A stretch of 30,697 nt of DNA, taken from assembly GCA_910579435.1 (NCBI GenBank), contig CAJTVF010000031.1:1-30697 (forward strand), in the 5' to 3' direction. The notes beneath the pieces are model-generated. The model saw only the letters and a program-made list of their open reading frames with translations, had not been told where the DNA came from and ran no database searches. How positions within the stretch are numbered: position 1 is the stretch's first letter; each line of letters begins with the position of its first letter. This DNA is from an uncultured Oscillibacter sp. (GTDB lineage: Bacteria > Bacillota > Clostridia > Oscillospirales > Oscillospiraceae). The position numbers and the translations under genes were made by a program. Below are positions 11,775 to 19,011 of the stretch, piece after piece.

Positions 11775-12899
11775 TCACTCCTCTCGATTTTGGTCCAGAA
11801 GGAACCCAATGATTTGGTTGGACACCAGGAAGCCCCGGGGGGTCAGCCGCCAGCGGCCTTCCTCCCGGGCGGCGTAGCCCGCCGCCTCACAGCGATTCAA
11901 AAAGGGCAGGAAGGGGGCGAAGGGGCGGCGGAAGCGTTCCTCCCACGCCGCCATGTCCAGGCCCCGGACGAGGCGGAGGGACAGCATCAGCCATTCCGCC
12001 TCCCGGTCCCGGGGGCTCATGGCCTGGTCCTCCGACAGGGGCGGCTTGCCCCGGAGGTACGCCTCCAGGTCCCGGGCCCAGGCGTACCGGCGGCCCCGGA
12101 AGTCGGAGTGGGCCCCGGGGCCGAAGCCGGCGTACTCCCCCAGGGTCCAGTATTTCAGGTTGTGCCGGGATTCCCGGCCGGGTTTGGCGAAGTTGGAAAT
12201 TTCATACTGCCGGTATCCCCGGGACTCCAGGAAATCCACGGTTTCCAGGTACATGTCCGCCTGGGCCCCGTCCCCCGGCAGGGTGTCCCGGCGGGCGTAG
12301 AGAGGCGTACCCGGCTCGGCCTTGAGGCCGTAGCAGGAGAGGTGCTCCGGGCACAGCGCCGCGGCGGCGGAGAGGTTCTCCCGCCAGCGGGGGAGGCTCT
12401 GCCCCGGAAGGCCGTAGATGAGGTCCAGGGAGAGGTTGTCAAAGCCCGCCCTTCGGACCGCGTCTGCCGAGGCGCGGACCTGGGCCATGGTGTGGACCCG
12501 GCCGATGGCCCGCAGTTCCCCGTCGTCGGCGGACTGCATCCCCAGGGAGACGCGGTTGAAGCCCGCTTGCCGGAGGGCGGAGAGGGCGTCCGGGTCCCCG
12601 GCGGAGTCGGGGTTGGCCTCAAGGGTGATCTCCGCGCCGGGGGCAATCGAACAGGCGGCGGAGGCCGCTTCCAGCAGGGCCGTCAGGCGGCGGGGGCCCA
12701 GATAGCTGGGGGTGCCGCCGCCGAAGTATACGGTGTCCGCTTCATAGCCGGAGAAATCCGCCTCCGCCAGCTGGGCCCGAAGGGCGGAAACATAAGCGTC
12801 CATTTGGTCCTCCCGGCGGGGAAGGGAGTAGAAGTCGCAGTAGACGCATTTCTGCTTGCAGAAGGGGACGTGAATGTAGAGGCCTAAGGGCTTGCTCAT
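11775..12899 (-). CDS. hemW: Radical SAM heme chaperone HemW
   Basis: 374 aa. The radical SAM cluster motif is C14-KQK-C18-VY-C21, followed by DF as in HemW, with GGGTPSYLG downstream (SAM binding), ITLEANPDS and the HemN C-terminal domain. HemW binds heme and delivers it to respiratory proteins; it is often misannotated as oxygen-independent coproporphyrinogen oxidase. The usual heme-synthesis HemN would lack this short N-terminus. ATG 12899 overlaps the VOC gene's TGA by one base, so the two are coupled. Confidence 0.93.
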   Translation of the reverse strand: MSKPLGLYIHVPFCKQKCVYCDFYSLPRREDQMDAYVSALRAQLAEADFSGYEADTVYFGGGTPSYLGPRRLTALLEAASAACSIAPGAEITLEANPDSAGDPDALSALRQAGFNRVSLGMQSADDGELRAIGRVHTMAQVRASADAVRRAGFDNLSLDLIYGLPGQSLPRWRENLSAAAALCPEHLSCYGLKAEPGTPLYARRDTLPGDGAQADMYLETVDFLESRGYRQYEISNFAKPGRESRHNLKYWTLGEYAGFGPGAHSDFRGRRYAWARDLEAYLRGKPPLSEDQAMSPRDREAEWLMLSLRLVRGLDMAAWEERFRRPFAPFLPFLNRCEAAGYAAREEGRWRLTPRGFLVSNQIIGFLLDQNREE

Positions 12900-13354
12900 C
12901 ACAGGCGCTTCCGAACGTATTCCAGGGAAACGTCCATGCGCTCCGCCGTCTGTTCCGGCGTCAGGCCGGAGTCCAGGAAGCGGCGGCAGACCGCCGCCAG
13001 GTTCTCCCCAACTTCAATGATATGGCGGTCCGGGTCGTAGAAGCGAACCACCCGCTGGCCCCAGCGGTGCTCCTTCACCGGGTGGACGTATTGAATTGGA
13101 AGGGTGCTCAGCCGTTCGGCAAAGGCGTCGAACCGGTCCTCTTCAAAGTAGATTTCGGCGTCGTTTCCGCCAAAGGCAACCTGGTCCGTGCCCAGGAAGC
13201 TCCGCCAGGTATCCAGGGTCTGCAAACAGAGGCCGCCGGTCAGGGTTTTGTTGGCCCCGAAGTCCAGGACTACCCGGAGGCCCAGGACGGTTTCATAAAA
13301 GGCCAGCGACCGCTCCATATCCGCGACCGCCAGCAAAGGGTTTTTCAGTTCCAT
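12899..13354 (-). CDS. VOC (glyoxalase/bleomycin-resistance) family protein with C-terminal HTH-like tail
   Basis: 151 aa. The beta-alpha-beta VOC fold is recognisable from LLAVADMERSLAFYETVLGLRVV to VVRFYDPDRHIIEVGE (the glutamate would be a metal ligand). After about residue 120 a second short unit, DSGLTPEQTAERMDVSLEYVRKRL, looks like a helix-turn-helix. ATG 13354 has GGAGG 8 bases upstream; ATG 13369 overlaps that site. First gene of the VOC-hemW-CmpB operon. Substrate unknown. Confidence 0.85.
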   Translation of the reverse strand: MELKNPLLAVADMERSLAFYETVLGLRVVLDFGANKTLTGGLCLQTLDTWRSFLGTDQVAFGGNDAEIYFEEDRFDAFAERLSTLPIQYVHPVKEHRWGQRVVRFYDPDRHIIEVGENLAAVCRRFLDSGLTPEQTAERMDVSLEYVRKRL

Positions 13355-13386
13355 GGGCGTGACCTCCATAATAGTTCACTGCGTCC

Positions 13387-13415
13387 ATCTTACCACAAAC
13401 GCCGGACGGGTTCAA
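13387..13415 (-). promoter_or_regulatory. Promoter of the VOC-hemW operon
   Basis: On the minus strand, TTGAAC (complement of 13410-13415), 17 bases, TAAGAT (complement of 13387-13392). Partial sigma-A match, with a predicted start near 13380, about 26 bases before ATG. Confidence 0.5.
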
Positions 13416-13431
13416 TACCCGGCGGAGGCCG

Positions 13432-13461
13432 GGAATATTTGCGGCCCTGCGGGCAACACTA
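13432..13461 (+). promoter_or_regulatory. Sigma-G-like promoter of spoVAC
   Basis: GGAATA (13432-13437), 17 bases, AACACTA (13455-13461). These match the forespore sigma-G pattern (TGAATA-17/18-CATACTA) at 5 of 6 and 5 of 7 positions. The predicted start is about 30 bases before the ATG. spoVA genes are sigma-G controlled in Bacillus, which supports the call. Confidence 0.55.
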
Positions 13462-13496
13462 TTTGGGAAATCCAGAACGAAAAGAGGAAGTTTTCC

Positions 13497-13937
13497 ATGG
13501 ACATGTCTCCCAAGGAGTACCAGGCCTACGTGAAGCAGAAGTCCAAAAAGTCCCCCATTGTCAAGGACGTGACCCTGGCCTTCGTCATCGGCGGGGCCAT
13601 CTGCGTGCTGGGCCAGGCCATCACCAACGGCTGGAGCGCCGCGGGCCTGAACAAGGAGGAGGCGGGCACCGCCGCCTCCTGCACGCTGGTGTTTCTCTCG
13701 GCCCTGCTGACGGGGCTGAACCTTTACAGCAAAATCGCCCGCTACGGCGGGGCGGGGACGCTGGTGCCCATCACCGGCTTCGCCAACGCCGTGGTGTCCC
13801 CGGCCATCGACTTCAAGAGCGAGGGCTTTATCACCGGCATGGCGGCGAAGATGTTCACCGTGGCGGGGCCGGTTATCGTCTTCGGCACGGTGGCCTCGGT
13901 GCTGTACGGCGTGATTTTGAAGCTGTTCCGGCTCTGA
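13497..13937 (+). CDS. spoVAC: Stage V sporulation protein AC (SpoVAC)
   Basis: 146-aa inner-spore-membrane protein of the SpoVA channel that imports dipicolinic acid into the forespore and releases it at germination. Three to four hydrophobic segments and the SpoVA core YGGAGTLVPITGFANAVVSPA followed by EGFITGMAAKMF are visible. ATG 13497 follows AGAGGAAG; a frame extending to 13353 is non-coding upstream. Unlike the usual spoVAC-AD-AEb operon, this gene stands alone between its own promoter and a terminator. Another SpoVA set may exist elsewhere in the genome. Confidence 0.9.
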   Translation: MDMSPKEYQAYVKQKSKKSPIVKDVTLAFVIGGAICVLGQAITNGWSAAGLNKEEAGTAASCTLVFLSALLTGLNLYSKIARYGGAGTLVPITGFANAVVSPAIDFKSEGFITGMAAKMFTVAGPVIVFGTVASVLYGVILKLFRL

Positions 13938-13959
13938 GGGCGGGGCGTGGAACAAGGAA

Positions 13960-13991
13960 GCCGCCCGCGCCGTGAGGCGCGGGCGGCGTTC
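13960..13991. terminator. Terminator between spoVAC and the PilZ gene
   Basis: A 12-bp perfect stem GCCGCCCGCGCC / GGCGCGGGCGGC with a four-base loop, between convergent genes. The tails GTTCGTT (plus) and TTCCTTGTT (minus) are moderately T-rich. Confidence 0.8.
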
Positions 13992-13993
13992 GT

Positions 13994-14707
13994 TCACTTG
14001 GGCGCGCTCCGGCTTTTCAGCTGGGCGGCGAAGATATTCTCGGTGATCTTGTCCTGGTCGGCGTCATTCAGCTCCAGGAACTGGCAGCCGTACTCGAAAG
14101 GCGCGTCCTCCTTCTCAACGACCCGCAGTACCTGACAGTACATGATGGAGGTTTCCCGGTCCTCCAGCAGCTTCACGGACAGCAAAAACTTATCGCCCTC
14201 CCAATACCGCTGCTCCGAGGCGACGCAGGCCCCGCCCACGCTGATGTTCAGCAGGCGGCAGGGGAAGTCCCCGGCGCTCCGGCCGCTGAACTTGCTGATG
14301 CTGGCGGGCAGGTCCGTGTCCAGGCGGAAGAAGGCCCGGTCGTTGCCCACCCGGGCTACGTAGAGATGGGATACCAGCCAGATATGCCGGGGCATGGGGG
14401 AGATGAAGCCCTCCATATAAACGGCCTTCCGGAGCCGGTCGTGATAGCCCCGGATGTGGACGGGCAGGGCCTCCGACTCCGAGCAGTCCTTCAGCAGGGG
14501 GACGTCCGCCTCAGAGTACTGGTGCAGCTCCGCCGTGTGCCGCTGGGGGCACATCAGCTTGGCCACAAACAGCATTTGTCCGTCCTTGGTGGTCACCTCC
14601 ACCCGCATATGGGAGTAGACGGACACGTCCTCCGAGTCCTGGGCGGGCTTTGGCGGCGGGGGAGGGGGCACCGCAGGTTTTTTCTTCAATCGCTCAAACA
14701 GTCCCAC
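13994..14707 (-). CDS. PilZ-domain protein (probable c-di-GMP receptor)
   Basis: 237 aa. A Pro-rich N-terminal linker (PAVPPPPPPKP, 11-21) is followed by a YcgR-like N-domain, then a PilZ domain with both c-di-GMP motifs: RAFFR (124-128, RxxxR) and NISVGG (154-159, D/NxSxxG). Such proteins bind c-di-GMP and change motility or surface functions. No flagellar gene is nearby. The start is GTG 14707, nine bases after AGGAG. Last gene of the thrH-DUF1015 transcript, 21 bases after DUF1015. Confidence 0.9.
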   Translation of the reverse strand: MGLFERLKKKPAVPPPPPPKPAQDSEDVSVYSHMRVEVTTKDGQMLFVAKLMCPQRHTAELHQYSEADVPLLKDCSESEALPVHIRGYHDRLRKAVYMEGFISPMPRHIWLVSHLYVARVGNDRAFFRLDTDLPASISKFSGRSAGDFPCRLLNISVGGACVASEQRYWEGDKFLLSVKLLEDRETSIMYCQVLRVVEKEDAPFEYGCQFLELNDADQDKITENIFAAQLKSRSAPK

Positions 14708-14728
14708 AATGGTTCACTCCTAGCTTGG

Positions 14729-16012
14729 TCAGCGGATTTTTCGGGCTTCCACGTAATAGCGCTTATCCTGGGCGTGGCCCATGGAGAAGGTCTTCCGGGG
14801 CAGCACGCCGTCGGCCATGACGGTTTTGAAGAGCTGCTGTTTTCCCATGGCGGGCAGCTTGAAGCCGATGCTGTCCGGCTGGCGGCCCAGGCGGTCCGTC
14901 ACCTCGCCGCCGTGGATATAGTCGATCTCGCCGCCGTGGTCCTTGACGTAGCCGTCCAGGAACGCCTGGAGGGTGCCCACCGCCAGCTGGACCCGGGGCT
15001 GGGGAACGGTCAGGAAGCCCTGGCCTCCCGCGTGGGTATAGGCGATGACGTGGCCCTCTCCCTTGCCCTCGTATGCGCCGGGGTAGTAAGCCTTGAACGC
15101 CTCCAGGACCGCCTCCGGCTTCACGCCGAAAACGACCCGGTGAATGGGCTCGAACTGGAGGGCGCCGTCGTGGTTGTTCACCACCTCTACCAGGGCGTAC
15201 CGGGCGGGGAGGGAGGCCCATTCGCTCTCGGGGGTGACCTTCTTCAGGTCCTCATAGCACTGCTTGGCGGTGGCCAGGGAGTGGTTCCCGTCGCCCACGG
15301 CGAAGAGCAGGGGGGGAACGTCCTTCACACCGTACTTCCACGCCTGCTCCTCCGGGGAGCAGAGGGCGGCCAGGGCGTCCGCCGTCCGGTCCATCTGGGC
15401 GGGGGTGAGCCGCCAGCCGGTGATGCCGCCGCCGTCCTGCTGGAGGGGGAAGCGGTAAAGCTCCTCCATCTCGCTGGAGGCGCGGGTCAGGGGCTCGATG
15501 ACGGTTTTGCTGGGGTCGTCAATGAGGAGCATGACGTGGGGCAGCTCGATAGGGGCGTCCCTGCGCACCTTCACCCGGGGGGGGATGCGGGAGAGGACGG
15601 TGCCCTCCGTGGCCCGGATCAGGGCTCCGGAGCCGGGGGTGAAGTCATACTGCTCCAGGTCCACCATGCCGATGAGGCCGTGGCGGACCTTCCCGTCGGA
15701 CTGGACCCGCTCGATATAAAGGAGGGAGTCCTCCAGGGTTTCAAAGAGGCCGTCCGCCAGGTATTTGCCCATGGCGGCGTTGACGGCGGCAATGCGCTCC
15801 TCCACGTCCGGGGCGTTCAGCCCCGCCTCGGGGAGAATGAGCCGCAGGGTGGAGGGGGCGTCCCCTACCAGGGTCTCCACCGCCTGCCAGTACTCCGGCT
15901 GGGAGGTGAACTGGTCGCAGGCCACCACGGCCCAGCGGGTCATGTCCGTGCCCTTCTTGGGCAGGAGGATGTCGGCGGGATAGAAGCCTAAGGTTTCAAA
16001 CTTCGGATTCAT
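14729..16012 (-). CDS. DUF1015 family protein
   Basis: 427 aa, full family length. The N-terminal segment RWAVVACDQFTSQPEYW and the signature AVGDGNHSLATAK (about 238-250) are diagnostic. Biochemical function not established; homologs are commonly found next to serine-biosynthesis genes (serA/serC), and here the neighbour is ThrH, a phosphoserine phosphatase, so a role connected with serine or phosphoserine is a reasonable inference. ATG 16012 follows AGAAGGGAG, 15 bases past the stop of the small membrane gene. Confidence 0.9.
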   Translation of the reverse strand: MNPKFETLGFYPADILLPKKGTDMTRWAVVACDQFTSQPEYWQAVETLVGDAPSTLRLILPEAGLNAPDVEERIAAVNAAMGKYLADGLFETLEDSLLYIERVQSDGKVRHGLIGMVDLEQYDFTPGSGALIRATEGTVLSRIPPRVKVRRDAPIELPHVMLLIDDPSKTVIEPLTRASSEMEELYRFPLQQDGGGITGWRLTPAQMDRTADALAALCSPEEQAWKYGVKDVPPLLFAVGDGNHSLATAKQCYEDLKKVTPESEWASLPARYALVEVVNNHDGALQFEPIHRVVFGVKPEAVLEAFKAYYPGAYEGKGEGHVIAYTHAGGQGFLTVPQPRVQLAVGTLQAFLDGYVKDHGGEIDYIHGGEVTDRLGRQPDSIGFKLPAMGKQQLFKTVMADGVLPRKTFSMGHAQDKRYYVEARKIR

Positions 16013-16027
16013 GGCGCGTCTCCCTTC

Positions 16028-16171
16028 TTACTTTTTTCGGATCTCCCGAAGGACCATGACCGTGATGGTCCCCGCGCAAATCAGGAACAGGGGCAGGGCC
16101 GGTGCGGCCAGGACCAGCAGAGGGCCCTTGAAAATTTCCCACAGGGCCCCCCGGAAGAACGTCAGGTCCAT
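16028..16171 (-). CDS. 47-aa single-span membrane protein
   Basis: A short ORF beginning MDLTFFRGALWEIFKGPLLV, with one strong hydrophobic helix (PLLVLAAPALPLFLICAGTITVMVL, in parts) and a basic end REIRKK. It starts six bases after the thrH stop and ends 15 bases before the DUF1015 start, so it fits the operon tightly. The ribosome site (GTGAGGCGGC) is modest. No family recognised. Confidence 0.65.
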   Translation of the reverse strand: MDLTFFRGALWEIFKGPLLVLAAPALPLFLICAGTITVMVLREIRKK

Positions 16172-16177
16172 GCCGCC

Positions 16178-16777
16178 TCACAGGGCGGCCTTGATGGCGG
16201 CAAGCAGGTCGCCGAACTCCTCGTAGGCGGGGAGGTTCGGATAGTCCTTCTTGATCTGTTCCGTGCTCTTGAAGAGGAAGCCCGCCTTGCTGGCCTGGAT
16301 CATCGCCAGGTCGTTGAAGCTGTCCCCGGCGGCGATGGTCTCGTAGCCGATGGACTGGAGGGCCTTGACGGTGGTGAGCTTGGACTTCTCGCAGCGCATC
16401 CGGAAGCCGGTAATCTCCCCGCTGGGGGCCGCTTCCAGGGTGTTGCAGAAGATGGTGGGCCAGTTCAGCTTTTCCATCAGGGGCTTGGCGAACTGCTCGA
16501 AGGTGTCGCTGAGAATCAGCACCTGGGTGGTGGCCCGGAGCTCATCCAGAAATTCCCTGGCCCCGGGGAGGGGGTCGATCTTGGCGATGGTGGCCTGGAT
16601 TTCCTTGAGGCCCAGGCCGTGTTCCTTGAGAATGCCCAGGCGGAAATTCATCAGCTTATTGTAGTCGGGCTCGTCCCGGGTGGTGCGGCGGAGCTCCGGG
16701 ATGCCGCTGGCCTCGGCGAAGGCGATCCAGATTTCGGGGACCAGGACGCCCTCCATGTCAAGACATACGATGTTCAT
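16178..16777 (-). CDS. thrH: ThrH: phosphoserine phosphatase / homoserine phosphotransferase (HAD family)
   Basis: 199 aa. The HAD nucleophile motif is CLDMEGVLVPEIWIAFAE (Asp7, with Glu9 as in ThrH rather than the usual second Asp); LILSDTFEQFAKPLM is motif II and AAGDSFNDLAMI is motif III. The sequence runs closely parallel to Pseudomonas ThrH, which dephosphorylates phosphoserine and can move the phosphate to homoserine. ATG 16777 follows AAGGAG. First gene of the thrH-TM peptide-DUF1015-PilZ unit, with a good sigma-A promoter upstream. Confidence 0.93.
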   Translation of the reverse strand: MNIVCLDMEGVLVPEIWIAFAEASGIPELRRTTRDEPDYNKLMNFRLGILKEHGLGLKEIQATIAKIDPLPGAREFLDELRATTQVLILSDTFEQFAKPLMEKLNWPTIFCNTLEAAPSGEITGFRMRCEKSKLTTVKALQSIGYETIAAGDSFNDLAMIQASKAGFLFKSTEQIKKDYPNLPAYEEFGDLLAAIKAAL

Positions 16778-16829
16778 AGCATTTCTCCTTGGTGTTCCAT
16801 ATTTGGGAAACCGTTTTTCTCTGCTTCAC

Positions 16830-16858
16830 AGTATATCAGACTTTTGGGCGCTTGTCAC
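16830..16858 (-). promoter_or_regulatory. Sigma-A promoter of the thrH operon
   Basis: On the minus strand, GTGACA (complement of 16853-16858), 17 bases, TATACT (complement of 16830-16835). Predicted start near 16823, about 46 bases before ATG. It begins four bases past the DUF523 stop. Confidence 0.75.
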
Positions 16859-16861
16859 CTC

Positions 16862-17314
16862 TTATTTCTCGCCGGCGGGGACCGGCATTCCGGTCAGGTC
16901 CTCCGGCTCCAGGGCCCGGATGCCGGCTTCCGCCAGCAGCCGGGCGAACACGCCCATTCCCGGAATCCGCTTGCCGGAGAAGGTCCCGTCGTAGATTTCC
17001 TTCACGCCGCAGCTGGGGCTCCGGGGCTGGAGGATGGCCAGGGCCGCGCCCTCCCGCCTGGCAATTTCCAGGGCCAGGGCCGCGCCCCGGCGAAACGCCG
17101 CGTCGACGTTTTGGCCGTCCCTTGCCGTCGCCGCGCCGCCCGCGATTTCCGCCGGGGTCCGGGGAACGGGCAGCCCGCCCAGCACCTCCGGGCAGACGGG
17201 GACGGCCTCACAGCCCGTTTCCCGCAGCCATTCCGCCACCCGGGGGTCCAGGTTGTTCCCGCCGCTGTACTTGCAGTTCTCCCCCAGGAGGCACGCGCTC
17301 ACCAGTACCTTCAT
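16862..17314 (-). CDS. DUF523 family protein
   Basis: 150 aa, the usual family length. Family landmarks: VLVSACLLGENCKYSGG at the start, PVCPEVLGGLPVPRTPAEI, and LQPRSPSCGVKEIYDGTFSGK. The conserved cysteines suggest metal or Fe-S binding but function is unknown. The start overlaps the DUF815 gene by four bases, so it is the second gene of that transcript. Confidence 0.9.
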   Translation of the reverse strand: MKVLVSACLLGENCKYSGGNNLDPRVAEWLRETGCEAVPVCPEVLGGLPVPRTPAEIAGGAATARDGQNVDAAFRRGAALALEIARREGAALAILQPRSPSCGVKEIYDGTFSGKRIPGMGVFARLLAEAGIRALEPEDLTGMPVPAGEK

Positions 17315-18615
17315 TCCGCCAGCCCCTCCAGGTAGTGGACGAACTGCTGGGCCGTCCGGCCGGAGAAGCCGCCGTGGCGGACCTCCCAGGCGTTGGCCTT
17401 TACCATCAGCTCCTTCTCGTCCATTTCGATTCCCTGCCGCTGGGCCAGGGCCTTGACGATGGCCTGGAACTCCTTGGGGCTGGGGGCGTTGTAGTTGATG
17501 GTGACGCCGAACCGGGCCGCCAGGGAGAGCTTTTCCTCCATGGTGTCGGAGCGGTGGATGTCCCCGTGGTGCTCCATGTCCTGGCGGTCGTTCCAGGTTT
17601 CCCGGATGAGGTGGCGGCGGTTGGAGGTGGCGTAAATCAGCACGTTCTCCGGACGGGTTTCCACGCCGCCCTCGATGACGGCCTTGAGGAATTTGTACTC
17701 CACCTCGTTCTCCTCGAAGGAGAGGTCGTCAATGAAGATGACAAAGCGGTAATTCCGGTTCTTGATCTCCGCCAGGATGCGGGAGAGCTCCCCGAACTGG
17801 TGCTTGTAAATCTCGATCATCCGGAGGCCCCGGTCATAGTACTCGTTGATAAGGGCCTTGACGCTGGTGGATTTCCCGGTGCCCGCGTCTCCGTAGAGCA
17901 GGACGTTGTTGGCGTGCTTCCCGGAGAGGAACGCCTCCGTGTTCCGGCGGAGCTCCGCCTTCTGGCCCTCATAGCCCAGCAGGTCCTCCAGCCGCACGCC
18001 GTCCACGTTGCTGATGGGCAGGAATTCCAGCCCCGCCACCTCCCGCCGGATGCGGAAGGCCCGGTTCATGGCGAACACGCCGTAGCCGTACTGCCGGTAG
18101 TAGTCCACCGTCAGGCGGAACATCTCATGGCCGTTTTCCGCCTCCGCCAGGGCCTTTCGGAGGGCCTGGACCTGGGCGCTCACGTCCCGGTTGTAGGTCC
18201 GCTCCCGCTTGGGAATGGCCCGGTAATCGGTCAGGATGGAGAAGCAGTCCGTGAGCAGGTACTGCTCCAGCTCGGAAAAGTCATAGTGGAAGAGCTGGTG
18301 GAAGACGGCGAAGTCGTTCTCCGCGAAGCGGTTTACGCTGCCGCCCTCGGTGGTCCCCACCCGCTCGCAGGTCCGGGTGAAGGAGTTGTCGTTGGTCATG
18401 AGGACCCAGGTCAGGCAGCACTGCCAGAGGTTTTCATCGAAGCCGCAGGCGGTGGAGAGGTCCAGGATGCGCTTGACCTCCGCGTTGGTCCGCTGGAGCA
18501 GGGGCTCCTTGGCCCCGCCGTTTTTGCAGTCCTGGATAATCTCCGCCAGGCGGACCAGAATGCTGTCCCTGCCTAGATCGCTGTAGAGGATGAGATGGGG
18601 AAGCAAACGATTCAT
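17311..18615 (-). CDS. DUF815 AAA+ ATPase
   Basis: 434 aa. An N-terminal helical domain (1-200), then LEDLLGYEGQKAELRRNTEAF, Walker A GDAGTGKST (about 242-250), Walker B FVIFIDDLSFEE (about 292-303), the sensor region LIYATSNRRHLI and a DNA-replication-initiator-like C-terminus. These are typical of DUF815 (related to DnaA/Cdc6-like clamps). Client unknown. ATG 18615 follows AAAGGATTGACGAT. Co-transcribed with DUF523. Confidence 0.9.
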   Translation of the reverse strand: MNRLLPHLILYSDLGRDSILVRLAEIIQDCKNGGAKEPLLQRTNAEVKRILDLSTACGFDENLWQCCLTWVLMTNDNSFTRTCERVGTTEGGSVNRFAENDFAVFHQLFHYDFSELEQYLLTDCFSILTDYRAIPKRERTYNRDVSAQVQALRKALAEAENGHEMFRLTVDYYRQYGYGVFAMNRAFRIRREVAGLEFLPISNVDGVRLEDLLGYEGQKAELRRNTEAFLSGKHANNVLLYGDAGTGKSTSVKALINEYYDRGLRMIEIYKHQFGELSRILAEIKNRNYRFVIFIDDLSFEENEVEYKFLKAVIEGGVETRPENVLIYATSNRRHLIRETWNDRQDMEHHGDIHRSDTMEEKLSLAARFGVTINYNAPSPKEFQAIVKALAQRQGIEMDEKELMVKANAWEVRHGGFSGRTAQQFVHYLEGLAE

Positions 18616-18634
18616 ATCGTCAATCCTTTCGTTG

Positions 18635-18668
18635 AAAAAGGGCCGCCGTCTCCGGGGAGGCGGCGGCT
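18635..18668 (-). terminator. Terminator of the ilv operon, now beyond the repeat
   Basis: On the minus strand an 11-bp GC stem (GCCGCCGCCTCC with GGAGACGGCGGC) is followed by CCTTTTTC. It points the way of the ilvC transcript but lies about 340 bases past the ilvC stop, with the 330-bp repeat between them. This suggests the repeat entered between ilvC and its terminator. Confidence 0.75.
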
Positions 18669-18681
18669 TCTGCGGGTGGGA

Positions 18682-19011
18682 TTAGGCCTTGTTTGAAAAA
18701 TGGCAAAACGCCCAAAACGGCGGATCTTTTTCCGCCACTCTGCGTTAAGGAACCACTGATTAAATCCCCGCATACAGCTTCACGCCATAAATTTCCGCTG
18801 ATCTGCGTCAGAAAATCTTGAAATCCGCCAGGATTCCTGCAATTTTCTTCCTTGCCAGCAAAAATTTCTGGCGCAAATCTGCACGCGTTGATTAAATCAG
18901 TGCTTCCTTAAATTTTCTTGCCGGGCGTCAGCCCGCCCGCGAAAATTTGCCTTGATTGGCGAAAAAATCTCTCACCGTTGGGCATTCCGTCAATTTTCAA
19001 ACAAGGCCTAG
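18682..19011 (+). repeat. 330-bp nested repeat, copy 1 (outer element)
   Basis: The outer element has imperfect ends TTAGGCCTTGTTTGAAAA (18682-18699) and TTTTCAAACAAGGCCTA(G) (18993-19010). It is interrupted at a TTAA by the 167-bp element (18745-18911). Outer arms are about 63 and 99 bp. An inverted copy of the whole composite lies at 23202-23531. MITE-like: no ORF for a transposase. The ilvC stop codon (19008-19010) is made by the last bases of this element. Confidence 0.9.
18745..18911 (+). repeat. TTAA-ended 167-bp repeat, copy C
   Basis: Complete 167-bp copy inside the outer element, starting TTAAGGAACCACTGATT and ending in GTGCTTCCTTAA. Same length as copies B and D. Flanked by GCG on the left and ATTTTC on the right, the same junctions as copy D in reverse. 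Confidence 0.93.

Noticed and set aside
14366..15991. 541-codon plus-strand frame, and similar long frames opposite ilvB1 and ilvB2
   Set aside because: Antisense shadows of DUF1015 and the ilv genes, with no motifs and biased composition.
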